Source: UBA9300 sp032260385
Lineage (GTDB): Bacteria > Bacteroidota > Bacteroidia > Bacteroidales > VadinHA17
Reading direction: 5' to 3'
NCBI GenBank assembly: GCA_032260385.1
Contig: JAVVEL010000003.1
Location: forward strand, 62,001-126,000
Length of the DNA: 64,000 nt
Part shown: in pieces, positions 8,691 through 18,343 of the stretch
Position numbering within the stretch: the stretch's first letter is position 1
Layout of the letters: each line of letters starts with the position of its first letter
The notes under the pieces: model-generated
Seen by the model: the letters and a program-made list of their open reading frames with translations, nothing else
What the model was told of the DNA's origin: nothing
Database searches by the model: none
Position numbers and translations under genes: made by a program

Positions 8691-10190
8691 TTATTTTTTA
8701 TTTGCTGTATTATAATGTTCAATCACCTCTTTTTCCACTATGGCTGCCGAAGACAGGCAGAGGGGTATACCTCCCCCGGGATGGACGCTGCCGCCGGTAA
8801 GGTAGAGGCCTTTTATCCTGCGGCTGAAGTTGGGATGACGCATAAAGGCAGCAGTGGCAGAGTTTGAGCTGTTACCATAAAGGGCTCCTGCTGTTGACAG
8901 GGTATTTTTTTCCAGCTCCGGGGGAGAAATTATAAATTCATGCTCAATCTTAGGAGCTATTGAAATACCAAGTCTTCCTTCCAGCTTACTTATTATGTTT
9001 TGTTTTGTCTTTGCCACCAGATTATCCCAGTCCTGACCGCTGTCATGGGGCGCATTGACCATTACAAACCAGTTACTTTTGCCGAGAGGAGCATCCTGTT
9101 TAACCACTTTGGAGCTTATAAACAGATAAACCGTGGGATCATCATGCATGGTCATCTTACGCAAGAGACAGTTAAATTCTTCCCTGTAGTCGGAAGCAAA
9201 AAATATATTATGCAATTCCAGGTCCGGATTATCAGTAGCCATAGCCCAGTAATAAATTATAGCTGAGGAGGATAGTTTCTTTTTCCTGGTCCCCCGCGGT
9301 GCTTTGATGCCGGGCATCAGGTATTTATAGAGATGAAACACATCACAATCGCTCACCACTATATCCGAAAGGTATTCACGGTCGCCGGCGATAAGACCCC
9401 TGATCTTATTCCCATCGAGGATTATCCTGCTGACATAGGTATTGAACATAAACTTCACACCCAGGTGCCTGGCATATTCGTAGAGGGCAAGTATTATGCT
9501 GAACATGCCGTTCTCGGGGAAATAAGCTCCCTTATTATGTTCAAGGTGGGCAATTACATTCAGGGTAGCCGGTGCCTTATAGGGTGAGGATCCGTTATAG
9601 GTTGCGTACCTGTCGAAGAGCTGCACCACATTATCGTGACTGAAGCTGCGACTGTTATAGGCATGCATGCTTGAGAAGGGGTTAAGCCTGTGCAGGTTAA
9701 ATAGTACTTTAAGATTACCTGGCTGAAAAAGTTCCTTGCCCCTGTGAAAATTACCGAAGATAAAAACAGGGGCTGTGAGATCATATAATTCATGCACCTT
9801 TTCCAGGTAGCCTTCAATATTTTCCTTTTTTTCACCTGTAAGGCCTGAAAAGGTCTTACTGAATACAGCCGGATCGGAAGGGGTGTTCATCACCGTCCCG
9901 TCCGGGAAGAAATACTTGCAGATATAAGCCAGCTTAAGCGGCCTGAAGAGTGATTTTATATGTTCCGGGGCATCAGACAGGAGCTCATTTACCAGTTCAG
10001 GCAGGGTGAGCAGGGACGGGCCCGTATCGAAACGGTAATTATCTTTTCCTATCGAGTTCATTTTGCCCCCTGGTCCGGGATTCTTTTCGAAGATTGTTAC
10101 GATATGACCCTGGCGGGCCAGCCTTATGGCTATAGCCAGTCCTCCCAAACCAGAACCGATTATATTTGTTGTTATATTATTGGATGGCAT
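8691..10190 (-). CDS. crtD: CrtI-family carotenoid desaturase, probably CrtD (3',4'-desaturase)
   Basis: A 499-residue FAD-dependent desaturase. The N-terminal dinucleotide fold GSGLGGLAIAIRLARQGH with EKNPGPGGKM, and the C-terminal FAD motif LYLTGGSVHPGGGIPLCL, define the phytoene desaturase family. It is only distantly similar to the divergently encoded CrtI at 10257, which is the one next to crtB. Being first in an operon with the CruF-like hydratase suggests it is the second desaturase, acting on the 1'-hydroxylated end, i.e. CrtD. The alternative is a ketolase/oxygenase of the CrtO or CrtP type, which shares the fold. The intergenic space to crtI is only 66 bases, so both arms are probably controlled together. 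Confidence 0.85.
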   Translation of the reverse strand: MPSNNITTNIIGSGLGGLAIAIRLARQGHIVTIFEKNPGPGGKMNSIGKDNYRFDTGPSLLTLPELVNELLSDAPEHIKSLFRPLKLAYICKYFFPDGTVMNTPSDPAVFSKTFSGLTGEKKENIEGYLEKVHELYDLTAPVFIFGNFHRGKELFQPGNLKVLFNLHRLNPFSSMHAYNSRSFSHDNVVQLFDRYATYNGSSPYKAPATLNVIAHLEHNKGAYFPENGMFSIILALYEYARHLGVKFMFNTYVSRIILDGNKIRGLIAGDREYLSDIVVSDCDVFHLYKYLMPGIKAPRGTRKKKLSSSAIIYYWAMATDNPDLELHNIFFASDYREEFNCLLRKMTMHDDPTVYLFISSKVVKQDAPLGKSNWFVMVNAPHDSGQDWDNLVAKTKQNIISKLEGRLGISIAPKIEHEFIISPPELEKNTLSTAGALYGNSSNSATAAFMRHPNFSRRIKGLYLTGGSVHPGGGIPLCLSSAAIVEKEVIEHYNTANKK

Positions 10191-10256
10191 TAAACTCAGT
10201 TCATTAAGGGTAATTTGTATTATATTTAGAGATCGAATATAAGAAAAAACACGCAG

Positions 10257-11756
10257 ATGGAAGCAGGGAAGGTACTTATAGTAGGAACAGGCATAGCAGG
10301 ATTGTCAGGCGCTCTGAGGCTGGTACGGAGAGGATTTAAGGTGGAGATGCTTGAAAAGAACGGCCTGGCGGGGGGGCGGATGAACCTGCTGGAGAAAGAC
10401 GGTTTTAAATTTGATACCGGACCAACCTTTTTCAGTATGAGTTACGAATTCAGGGAGCTGGCCGGTGATCTCAGTAAAGAGCTGCCCTTTGAACTAATGG
10501 AGCTTGACCCTATATATACGGTGTGGTATGATGAGCCCGGCAAGCGCTATACTATTTATAAGGATCTTGAAAAACTTGCTGCTGAATTTGAGAAAGCAGA
10601 ACCCGGATTCAGGGAGAAAATGGAAGCCTACCTGAAATCGACGGGGAAATTATATCACGATACCGAGAGCCTCATTATTAAAAATAATTTTGACTCCCTG
10701 GCGGACTATGCCGCCACACTGGTGAAGGTGCCCATGGGCCATCTGCCAAAATTATTCAGGACTTTCTGGAAGGAAGTGTCAAGATATTTCGAGTCGGATG
10801 ATGTGAGGGAAATTGTGTCACTGGTGTCTTTTTTCCTTGGCGGAACACCCTTCGATACCCCTTCTGTTTTTACCATGCTTTCTTATACAGAATTTGTTCA
10901 TGATGGTTACTACAATGTAAAGGGGGGTATGTACAATATTGTTAAGGGCTTTGTTAAGATGCTCGAAGACAATGGAGTAAAAATTCATTATAACACGGAG
11001 ATTGTTGGTATCGAGTCAGATGGAACAGGACTGCAGGCACTTGTTGACCGTGAAAACAAGAAATGGAAGGCAGATATCTATGTCATAAATTCGGATGCAG
11101 CCCTGTTCCGTGGCAGGGTATTGAAGCGCAGTAAATATTCTGAGGAGAGACTCGATAAAAAGAGGTGGACCATGGCGCCTTTCACCATTTACCTCGGGGT
11201 AGACATGAAATTGCCCGAGCTGAAGATGCATAACTATTTCCTCCGTGGCAATTTTAAGGAATATGCCGACAATATTTACCGGAACCAGGCCTCCCTTGAG
11301 CAGGCCTATTACTATGTCAATGTAGTATCGAGACTTAACACAGAGGCTGCACCTGAAGGAAAGGAAAGCCTGTTTATACTCTGTCCCGTGCCTGACCTTC
11401 GCTTTAAAACTGACTGGTCGGATAAGGAAGAGATAGCCGGTGCGATTATTAAGGATCTTTCACGAAGGACGGCTTATGACCTGGAAAACAGTATAATAAG
11501 CAAAACCATACTCACACCGGAGGACTGGCGCGACACTTTTAACCTTCACAGGGGCAGTGGCCTGGGCCTTGGTCATAATATGATGCAGATGGGCTACCTG
11601 AGACCTTCCAACAAGGATGAAAAATTTGATAATCTCTTTTATACCGGCTCATCAACACTGCCAGGGACGGGCATACCCATGGCCATTATCAGTTCAAAAC
11701 TCGTAACCGAAAGAATTGAGAAAAAATATGGATCTGTACTTACAGAGTTGCATTAA
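10257..11756 (+). CDS. crtI: Phytoene desaturase
   Basis: A 499-residue FAD-dependent enzyme that converts phytoene to lycopene or neurosporene. The N-terminal motif IVGTGIAGLSGALRLVRRG, the EKNGLAGGRMNLLEKDGFKF segment and the C-terminal LFYTGSSTLPGTGIPMAI FAD motif are classical CrtI. It directly overlaps the phytoene synthase gene at its 3' end, which settles the assignment against the divergent paralogue at 8691. No lycopene cyclase is present in the window, so either a cyclase lies elsewhere or the pigment is acyclic. Confidence 0.93.
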   Translation: MEAGKVLIVGTGIAGLSGALRLVRRGFKVEMLEKNGLAGGRMNLLEKDGFKFDTGPTFFSMSYEFRELAGDLSKELPFELMELDPIYTVWYDEPGKRYTIYKDLEKLAAEFEKAEPGFREKMEAYLKSTGKLYHDTESLIIKNNFDSLADYAATLVKVPMGHLPKLFRTFWKEVSRYFESDDVREIVSLVSFFLGGTPFDTPSVFTMLSYTEFVHDGYYNVKGGMYNIVKGFVKMLEDNGVKIHYNTEIVGIESDGTGLQALVDRENKKWKADIYVINSDAALFRGRVLKRSKYSEERLDKKRWTMAPFTIYLGVDMKLPELKMHNYFLRGNFKEYADNIYRNQASLEQAYYYVNVVSRLNTEAAPEGKESLFILCPVPDLRFKTDWSDKEEIAGAIIKDLSRRTAYDLENSIISKTILTPEDWRDTFNLHRGSGLGLGHNMMQMGYLRPSNKDEKFDNLFYTGSSTLPGTGIPMAIISSKLVTERIEKKYGSVLTELH

Positions 11757-12561
11757 AAGCAGCAAGCTTTTCACAAACAAATACAGCACTTCCTTTTCCA
11801 GAGGCATCAGGATGCTTGGCAGGAAGTACCGCGACCCGGTATACGCCGTTTACGGCTTTGTGCGTATTGCCGACGAGATAGTTGACACTTTTCATAACCA
11901 GGATAAGGAAGAGTTGCTGGAAAGGTATATCCGTGAAACTTACGATGCTATTGAAAGAGGTCTCGGGACAAATCCCGTTTTACATTCATTCCAGTGGGTG
12001 GTAAATGAATACGGGATAGGAAGGGATCTTATACAATCATTTTTTGACAGCATGCTGATGGACCTGCGACCTGCAAGACATGATAATAGCACTTACAAAC
12101 AGTATATCTTCGGTTCTGCTGAAGTGGTGGGACTTATGTGCCTTAAAATATTTTACCGGGATGAGCCTGAAAAATTTGAAGAGCTCAAGAAATATGCCTG
12201 CAAGCTCGGGGAGGCCTTTCAGAAGGTAAATTTCCTGAGAGACATTCATGCTGATCTTACAGAACGTGAGAGGGTTTACTTCCCGGACCTCAGGCCTGAG
12301 AAATTCACGGAAGAAATTAAAAAGGAAATAGAAAGAGATATAAGACAGTCTTTCCTTCATTCCAGGAAGGGTATAAGGTCACTTAAAAAGGAAGTACGTT
12401 TTGGGGTCTACCTGGCCTACAGGTATTATTTAACACTTTTCAGGCTTATCAGTAAGACGGACGTTAAGACTTTAATGTCTGAAAGGATGAGTGTCAGTAA
12501 TTTTACTAAAATGTGGCTGGTGGTGAGCTCATATATAAAAAATTTGCTTGGGCTCATCTGA
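11728..12561 (+). CDS. crtB: Phytoene synthase
   Basis: A 277-residue all-helical prenyl synthase that condenses two geranylgeranyl diphosphates into phytoene. The first aspartate-rich motif appears as RIADEIVDTF and the second as KVNFLRDIHAD, with the characteristic ERVYFPDLRPEKF segment after it. An in-frame TTG at 11716 extends the frame, but the ATG at 11728-11730 gives the usual start a short way before the conserved SKLFTNKYSTSFS; it overlaps crtI by 29 bases. The substrate-making GGPP synthase is not in the window. Confidence 0.95.
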   Translation: MDLYLQSCIKSSKLFTNKYSTSFSRGIRMLGRKYRDPVYAVYGFVRIADEIVDTFHNQDKEELLERYIRETYDAIERGLGTNPVLHSFQWVVNEYGIGRDLIQSFFDSMLMDLRPARHDNSTYKQYIFGSAEVVGLMCLKIFYRDEPEKFEELKKYACKLGEAFQKVNFLRDIHADLTERERVYFPDLRPEKFTEEIKKEIERDIRQSFLHSRKGIRSLKKEVRFGVYLAYRYYLTLFRLISKTDVKTLMSERMSVSNFTKMWLVVSSYIKNLLGLI

Positions 12562-12597
12562 TTCGGCATCGCATTAAGAAATCTTGCTATTATTGGT

Positions 12598-12605
12598 TAC
12601 TTTTG
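12598..12605 (+). promoter_or_regulatory. Candidate -7 element for queD
   Basis: TACTTTTG is an exact TAnnTTTG match ending 23 bases before the ATG at 12629. The -33 region is weak. Confidence 0.45.
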
Positions 12606-12628
12606 TATAAGATTGATATAAGCAGGTC

Positions 12629-13078
12629 ATGAGTATAATTAGGGTCACAAAAGAATTTAGTTTTGAAACGGCACATGCCTTATGGAACTATGACGGACCG
12701 TGCCGGAATGTGCACGGACATTCATATAAACTTTTTGTCACACTGAAGGGGGAGCCCCTGGATGATAGCGTCAATCCGAAGAACGGGATGGTAATTGATT
12801 TTGGTGCTCTGAAAAAACTGGTTAATAAGGAAATAGTGAAAATCTTTGACCATTCGGTTGTTATCAGTAAGAATTTTGAGAGGGAAAAACTGGAAGCACT
12901 GGAAAAAATGTTCGGCAATGTGCTGGAGGTGGACTACCAGCCTACATGTGAAAACCTGGTGGCCGATATTGCCGGCAGGATAAAGACGAAGCTTCCCCCT
13001 AAGACATGTTTGCACAGTCTCAGGCTTTATGAGACTGCCACATCCTATGCCGAGTGGTTTGCAGATGATAATAAATAA
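12629..13078 (+). CDS. queD: 6-carboxy-tetrahydropterin synthase / 6-pyruvoyl-tetrahydropterin synthase family
   Basis: A 149-residue enzyme of the PTPS/QueD fold, expected to convert dihydroneopterin triphosphate to 6-carboxytetrahydropterin on the way to queuosine in tRNA. Zinc-binding histidines are in ETAHAL and NVHGHSY, the catalytic Cys is in GPCRNVHGHSY, and the substrate-binding MVIDFGALKKLV, the catalytic FDHSVV and the Glu in LYETATSY are all there. The C-x3-HGH spacing is the QueD arrangement. Other queuosine genes are absent from the window, so the pathway is inferred from the family. It is followed after five bases by polA, with which it is probably co-transcribed. Confidence 0.9.
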   Translation: MSIIRVTKEFSFETAHALWNYDGPCRNVHGHSYKLFVTLKGEPLDDSVNPKNGMVIDFGALKKLVNKEIVKIFDHSVVISKNFEREKLEALEKMFGNVLEVDYQPTCENLVADIAGRIKTKLPPKTCLHSLRLYETATSYAEWFADDNK

Positions 13079-13083
13079 TTACT

Positions 13084-15882
13084 ATGTCAGAAATTAACGA
13101 AAGGAAACTCTTCCTCCTGGATGCTTATGCACTTATATTCAGGTCTTATTATGCCTTTATACGTAATCCGAGGATAAACTCCAAAGGCATGAATACATCA
13201 GCCATCTTCGGCTTTATGCTTACACTGGATGAGATATTGCAGAACCAGGACCCATCACATATAGCAGTGATCTTCGATCCCCCGGGACCCACCTTCAGGC
13301 ATGAGATGTATAAGGATTATAAGGCCAACAGGGATGCCACCCCCGAGGATATTAAAAAAGCTGTTCCCTGGATCAAGGATATACTTGAAGCCTACGGGAT
13401 ACCGGTATACGAGGCAGAAGGTTTTGAGGCAGACGACCTGATAGGGACCATGTCAAGACAGGCTGCAGATATGGGCTTCACCACATACATGATGACCCCT
13501 GACAAGGATTTCACGCAGCTGGTTAACGAGACGGTGAAGATGTATAAGCCTGCCACACGCGGAGGGGCTGCAGTGGTGATGGGACCGGGAGAGGTGTGCA
13601 GGGAGTACAGTATAGAGGACCCCAAACAGATAATAGACATTCTTGCACTCATGGGCGACAGTGCAGACAATATACCGGGTGCCCCGGGAATAGGACCGAA
13701 GACAGCCAAAAAGCTGATATCCGAGTTCGGGAGCGTTGAAAACCTTATAAAGAACAGTGATAAGCTGACGGGTAAGCAAAAAGAAATAATTGAAAATAAC
13801 AGTGAGGAAATACTCTTTTCCAAAAAACTTGTCACCATCGAAACAGATGTGCCCTTCGAGCTCAACGAGGAAGAAATGCTTAGGAAGGAAATGAACAGGA
13901 GCAGGCTCAGGGACCTGTTTTCTGAGCTCGAGTTCAGGAGCCTGGCAGAGAAGCTGGATGCTGGTGCAGCTGAGAAGGGTGCCGGTGAGACAGGGGCAGC
14001 TCCACGGGACAGTGGATCCCTGCAGGGCTCATTGTTTGAAACTGCAGGGGTGCCGGTAAACAAGGCAGGTGATCTTGAAACGCTTAATGACAGGAAGCAT
14101 GACTATGCCAGGGTGGAGACAAAAAATGAGATGAAGGAACTGGCGGATAAGTTAATGAAACTGGATGAATTTTGTTTCGATACAGAAACCAGCTCCTTAA
14201 ATGCCCTTGAAGCAGAATTGATAGCCATCTCATTTTCCTGGGAAAATAATAAGGGCTACCTGGTTTATTTTGAAGATGATAAGGCCGTAAAGGAAAACAT
14301 TGATATATTTAAGGAAGTTTTTGAAAGCGAAAAGAGCCTTAAGATCGGGCAGAACCTTAAATTCGATATACAGGTGCTGAACTCCTGCGGCATTGAAGTA
14401 AAAGGAAAATTGTTCGATACCATGATAGCCCATTACCTGCTGGAGCCGGATATGAGGCATAATATGGACTACCTGGCCGAGACCTACCTGAAGTATAAAC
14501 CCATAGCCATAGAGTCACTTATTGGAGAGAAGGGTAAGAAGCAGAAAAGCATGCGGACTGTTGCTGTAGATAAATTAACCGAATATGCTGTGGAAGATGC
14601 TGATATAACATATCAATTAAAGCAAATGTTTTATGAAAGATTGGAAAGCGAAAACCTGTTGAAGCTGGCCATGGAGATTGAGATGCCACTGATACCCGTG
14701 CTGGCAGAGATGGAAAGAAGCGGGGTTATACTGAATAAAGAATCCCTGAAAGAATATTCGGGTGTGCTCAGGGAAAAGATAAAAGCCCTGGAGGAGGAGA
14801 TATATAAACTGGCAGGGGCTGAGTTTAACATAGGATCGCCCAGGCAATTGGGGGATATACTGTTTAAAAAGCTCAAGCTGGATGATAAGGCAAAGAAAAC
14901 AAAGACAAACCAGTATGTCACTAACGAGGAGGCTTTGCAGCGTTTGAACGACAGGCATCCTATCATAAGCAAGGTTCTTGGTTACCGGGGCTTGAAAAAG
15001 CTGTTATCGACCTATGTGGAAGCCCTGCCTGAACTGATAAGCAGTAAGACCGGGAAGCTACATACATCATACAACCAGGCTGTAGCATCTACAGGAAGGC
15101 TCAGCTCCAATAATCCCAACCTGCAGAACATACCAATAAGGGACGAGAGTGGCAGGGAAATACGGAAGGCTTTTGTCCCGGCTGAGGGAAATGTGTTTCT
15201 GTCGGCTGACTATTCACAGATTGAGCTGAGGCTTATGGCTCATCTTAGTGGTGACAGAGGGATGAAGGAAGACTTCCTGGGCGGGCAGGATATCCATTCG
15301 GCAACTGCCGCCAAGATCTTTGGGGTAAAACCTGAAGATGTAAGCCGTGAAATGAGGGCAAAGGCAAAAACAGCCAATTTTGGCATTATATACGGTATTT
15401 CTGCTTTCGGCCTGTCACAAAGGCTTAATATAAGCCGTTCTGAAGCAAAAGACCTGATAGATGGTTATTTTGAATCCTATCCCGGGGTGAAAAAATACAT
15501 GGATAAAAGCATTGAAAAAGGGCGGAAGGATGCTTATGTAACAACGATGTTTGGCCGCAAGCGCTATCTGCGCGATATACAGTCGCGCAACTCACTCCTC
15601 AGGAGCAATGCCGAGCGTAATGCGATAAATGCACCCATACAGGGATCAGCGGCCGATATTATTAAGATAGCGATGATAAATATTCATAATAAATTAAAGA
15701 AATCCGGTCTCAAGGCATCAATGATTCTGCAGGTGCATGATGAACTTATTTTTGAGCTTGCCGTAGCTGACAAAGAAGAGCTGAGGGATTTGGTTGTCAA
15801 AGAGATGGAGCAGGCATGCAAACTTGACGTACCCCTGGTCGTGGAACACGGTTTCGGTAAGAACTGGCTTGAAGCACATTAA
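13084..15882 (+). CDS. polA: DNA polymerase I
   Basis: A 932-residue three-domain DNA polymerase used for Okazaki-fragment maturation and repair. Residues 1 to about 265 are the 5'-nuclease (YKANRDATPEDI, EADDLIGT, MGDSADNIPGAPGIGPKTA). Residues about 345-525 form the 3'-5' proofreading domain, and its acidic residues are kept (FCFDTETSSL, QNLKFDIQVL, YAVEDADITY), so proofreading should be active. The polymerase domain shows motif A (DYSQIELRLMAHLSGD), motif B (RAKAKTANFGIIYGIS) and motif C (QVHDELIFE). Length and order are normal for the family. Confidence 0.98.
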   Translation: MSEINERKLFLLDAYALIFRSYYAFIRNPRINSKGMNTSAIFGFMLTLDEILQNQDPSHIAVIFDPPGPTFRHEMYKDYKANRDATPEDIKKAVPWIKDILEAYGIPVYEAEGFEADDLIGTMSRQAADMGFTTYMMTPDKDFTQLVNETVKMYKPATRGGAAVVMGPGEVCREYSIEDPKQIIDILALMGDSADNIPGAPGIGPKTAKKLISEFGSVENLIKNSDKLTGKQKEIIENNSEEILFSKKLVTIETDVPFELNEEEMLRKEMNRSRLRDLFSELEFRSLAEKLDAGAAEKGAGETGAAPRDSGSLQGSLFETAGVPVNKAGDLETLNDRKHDYARVETKNEMKELADKLMKLDEFCFDTETSSLNALEAELIAISFSWENNKGYLVYFEDDKAVKENIDIFKEVFESEKSLKIGQNLKFDIQVLNSCGIEVKGKLFDTMIAHYLLEPDMRHNMDYLAETYLKYKPIAIESLIGEKGKKQKSMRTVAVDKLTEYAVEDADITYQLKQMFYERLESENLLKLAMEIEMPLIPVLAEMERSGVILNKESLKEYSGVLREKIKALEEEIYKLAGAEFNIGSPRQLGDILFKKLKLDDKAKKTKTNQYVTNEEALQRLNDRHPIISKVLGYRGLKKLLSTYVEALPELISSKTGKLHTSYNQAVASTGRLSSNNPNLQNIPIRDESGREIRKAFVPAEGNVFLSADYSQIELRLMAHLSGDRGMKEDFLGGQDIHSATAAKIFGVKPEDVSREMRAKAKTANFGIIYGISAFGLSQRLNISRSEAKDLIDGYFESYPGVKKYMDKSIEKGRKDAYVTTMFGRKRYLRDIQSRNSLLRSNAERNAINAPIQGSAADIIKIAMINIHNKLKKSGLKASMILQVHDELIFELAVADKEELRDLVVKEMEQACKLDVPLVVEHGFGKNWLEAH

Positions 15883-15896
15883 AAAGAAGAGGAAAA

Positions 15897-16130
15897 ATGA
15901 AAATTAAGGTATTATTATTCGGTGTACTGGCCGAGAAGGCAGGGAAGGAAGAGATGGAGGTGGAAAAGGTCAGCAGTCTTGAAGGACTGAAGAAACATAT
16001 AATAGAACAATATCCTTCTTTTGAGGATTATAAGTTCAATATATCGCTTAATCAAACGCTGGTAAAGGGAGACATAAAATTGCAGGATGGTGATGAGGTG
16101 GCACTGCTGCCACCCTTTGCGGGAGGTTGA
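15897..16130 (+). CDS. moaD: Molybdopterin synthase small subunit, MoaD/ThiS-like sulfur carrier
   Basis: A 77-residue ubiquitin-like sulfur carrier ending in the PPFAGG tail whose terminal glycine is thiocarboxylated. The body (MKIKVLLFGVLAEKAG at the start, GDEVALLPPFAGG at the end) matches MoaD better than ThiS. It would pass sulfur to precursor Z in a complex with the MoaE protein encoded convergently 28 bases away. An adenylyltransferase that could charge it lies far off at 49468. It starts 14 bases after polA. Confidence 0.92.
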   Translation: MKIKVLLFGVLAEKAGKEEMEVEKVSSLEGLKKHIIEQYPSFEDYKFNISLNQTLVKGDIKLQDGDEVALLPPFAGG

Positions 16131-16158
16131 TCGGAATTATAAACCGGGCAATAATGCA

Positions 16159-16596
16159 TTAGGTCTCGTGCCACCGTTGGGTGTCGTCGTCGAAGATTTC
16201 CTTTTTCCAAACGGGAAAATTCTCCTTGATCATTTCCAGTGCATGCCTGCAGGCCCGCGTGGCATGGTCGCGGTGACCGGCAGTTACCATTACAAAGAGT
16301 GACAGCTCGCCTGCTTTCACAATACCTGTGGAATGTACTATCACCACGTCTTTCACATCACTGAAGGCTGCGGTAATGGTATTCTTTATTTTCACGGTTT
16401 CTTTTTCAACCATTTCCTCATAGGCCGAATATTCAATTGCTTTAACGGTGCGGTAGTTTATCCTGTCATTGCGCACCTGCCCGAGAAAGACCGAATGGGC
16501 TCCGGCTGATCTGTCATCTGAGGTTTTGTTAAGATATTCTGCTATGAGAGAAGTCTTTACAGGTCCGGGGACCAGTATAATATTTTCCATGCTCAT
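16159..16596 (-). CDS. moaE: Molybdopterin synthase catalytic subunit
   Basis: A 145-residue protein matching MoaE, the large subunit that inserts two sulfurs into precursor Z to give molybdopterin. Family landmarks are VFLGQVRNDR with the conserved Arg, the central YSAYEEM, the AGHRDHATRACRHALEMIK helix and the lysine-rich active-site segment PVWKKEIF. It faces moaD across a short gap. On its own strand it starts three bases after the ctpA stop, so it is probably the distal gene of the ctpA transcript. A second ATG two codons in is an equally possible start. Confidence 0.94.
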   Translation of the reverse strand: MSMENIILVPGPVKTSLIAEYLNKTSDDRSAGAHSVFLGQVRNDRINYRTVKAIEYSAYEEMVEKETVKIKNTITAAFSDVKDVVIVHSTGIVKAGELSLFVMVTAGHRDHATRACRHALEMIKENFPVWKKEIFDDDTQRWHET

Positions 16597-16599
16597 ATG

Positions 16600-18282
16600 T
16601 TATTTTGTTGAAAGCATTCCCGATATACCCTTAAGGGTTGAGGTATAGAGATTTTCATCATTTATTACCTGAATGGCTTTCCTGATTTGCTTATCTGATT
16701 TAAGGGTATGCTTTATTACACCCTCCTCATAGTAGTACCTTCCCACTATTTCATCTTCAAGGAGCCTGCTTACCTCATCCCTGAACAGGTCAAGGTCATT
16801 TTGCAGCTTATGATCAAGGCTTTTTTCCAGTTCAGCAAAAAGTTCTTCATTACTTTGATAGTACTTTTCCCTTTTCGCAGTGGCAGTAAGTCTTTCAAGG
16901 GCTCCTTCGGTTGCCGAGGTATAGGAAAAATCTCTTTTCTCGAGATAGGCTCCGAAATCACGGAAGGCTTCTTCGCTCAGCTGATAGCTTCCGGGTTCAT
17001 CTATGGAGGAATTCTCCCAGTAAAAGTCAGTTGCAAAGTCAAAGATCAGGGATCTGATATAGAGTTCAGTTGAAAACTGGCTCATCTGTTCCGCATCAGC
17101 TTCGTAGTCGGGAGCAATGCCCCCGCCGTCTTTCACTATTCGGCCGTTCCTGGTTCTGAATTCGGAAGTCAGGGAATCGGGTATATATCCCACACTGCCG
17201 TCTTCATTGCGGTTTGAAAAATCAAGTGCCTGGATGCACCTGCCCGAGGGGATATAGTATTTGGCCGTGGTAAGCTTGAGTGTAGCATTATAGCTGAGTG
17301 GTCTGCTTATCTGTACCAGGCCCTTGCCATAGGATCTCTGCCCTACAACAACGCCCCTGTCGAGATCCTGTATTGCTCCGGCAAGTATCTCGGCTGCCGA
17401 TGCGGTACTGCTGTTTATCATCACCACAAGGGGAATGTCCTCATCAATGGCCTGCCTTGTGGTTTTGTAGGTATTGTCAAATCTTTTCACCCTGCCCCTG
17501 GTGCTTACCACCTCATGACCGGGCCCTACAAAAAAGTTAACAATCTCAACAGCTTCTGAGAGCAAACCCCCGGGATTGGATCTGAGGTCGAGTATAATCT
17601 TTTCGGCATTGTGCTTTTCAATCAGGCTAACAAGGGCATTTTTTACATCCGCGCTGCAGTCCTGTGTAAAATTGGTAAATCTAATATATCCCGTTTTATC
17701 ATCTGCCATGCCATAATAGGGTACGGGAGGTATTGCAACTCTTTTACGGGTAACTTTTTTCTCTATTTCCCTGCCCTGTCTTTCAATAAGGAGGGTCATT
17801 CCCGTATTAGCTTCCCCCTTGAGTTTTTCACTTACCTGGTCAGCGGCCAGTCCCCTGAGTGATTCACCGTTTATTTCTTTCAGTATATCCCCTGCCTTCA
17901 GTTCAGCCACATCGGCAGGAAATCCCTTATATATCTGTGTGAGCACTGTATAGTCACCACTTTTTCGTATAAGAGAGCCAATGCCTCCGTATTTACCCGT
18001 TGTCATAAAGGCAAAATCATCACTTTCCGATTCAGGATAGAATGTCGTATAAGGGTCAAGATCATTGAGCATTTCATCTATACTTTCCCTGAAGAGTTCA
18101 TCGGGTTTGATCTCATCGACATAAAAAGCGTTGAGTTCCCTGACCAGGGAGTAGAAGATATCAAGGTTTTTCTGCAGTTTGAAATCCTTTGATTCATTCC
18201 TTGCAATAAAGGCTGTGGCAAAGACTGATATAAGCAATACTACCAGGCTTATCAGCAGTGTTTTGTATATATTTTTATTCAT
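16600..18282 (-). CDS. ctpA: Carboxyl-terminal processing protease (S41 family)
   Basis: A 560-residue membrane-anchored periplasmic serine protease that trims C-terminal tails of exported proteins. A single N-terminal hydrophobic anchor (residues 8-26) is followed by a PDZ domain (about residues 90-175, with GGIGSLI and GDILKEINGESL) and the S41 core. The catalytic dyad is visible: Ser295 in STASAAEILAG and Lys320 in RSYGKGLVQ, 25 residues apart as in characterised tail-specific proteases. The C-terminal 150 residues are an extra helical region common to the Bacteroidetes form. It lies in the conserved neighbourhood rnpA-ctpA. Confidence 0.95.
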   Translation of the reverse strand: MNKNIYKTLLISLVVLLISVFATAFIARNESKDFKLQKNLDIFYSLVRELNAFYVDEIKPDELFRESIDEMLNDLDPYTTFYPESESDDFAFMTTGKYGGIGSLIRKSGDYTVLTQIYKGFPADVAELKAGDILKEINGESLRGLAADQVSEKLKGEANTGMTLLIERQGREIEKKVTRKRVAIPPVPYYGMADDKTGYIRFTNFTQDCSADVKNALVSLIEKHNAEKIILDLRSNPGGLLSEAVEIVNFFVGPGHEVVSTRGRVKRFDNTYKTTRQAIDEDIPLVVMINSSTASAAEILAGAIQDLDRGVVVGQRSYGKGLVQISRPLSYNATLKLTTAKYYIPSGRCIQALDFSNRNEDGSVGYIPDSLTSEFRTRNGRIVKDGGGIAPDYEADAEQMSQFSTELYIRSLIFDFATDFYWENSSIDEPGSYQLSEEAFRDFGAYLEKRDFSYTSATEGALERLTATAKREKYYQSNEELFAELEKSLDHKLQNDLDLFRDEVSRLLEDEIVGRYYYEEGVIKHTLKSDKQIRKAIQVINDENLYTSTLKGISGMLSTK

Positions 18283-18343
18283 AATCTGAAATATTTCTGT
18301 TTTTAAAGACCATCATCCCGGCTTTTTGATGCAAAATAGTTGC

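Noticed and set aside
10191..10256. Bidirectional promoter between the two carotenoid arms
   Set aside because: A promoter must exist here, but neither strand shows a convincing TAnnTTTG with a spaced TTTG, so no site is listed.
13392..14063. Long serine-rich antisense frame inside polA
   Set aside because: A by-product of polA codon use; low-complexity Ser/Leu composition and no domain.
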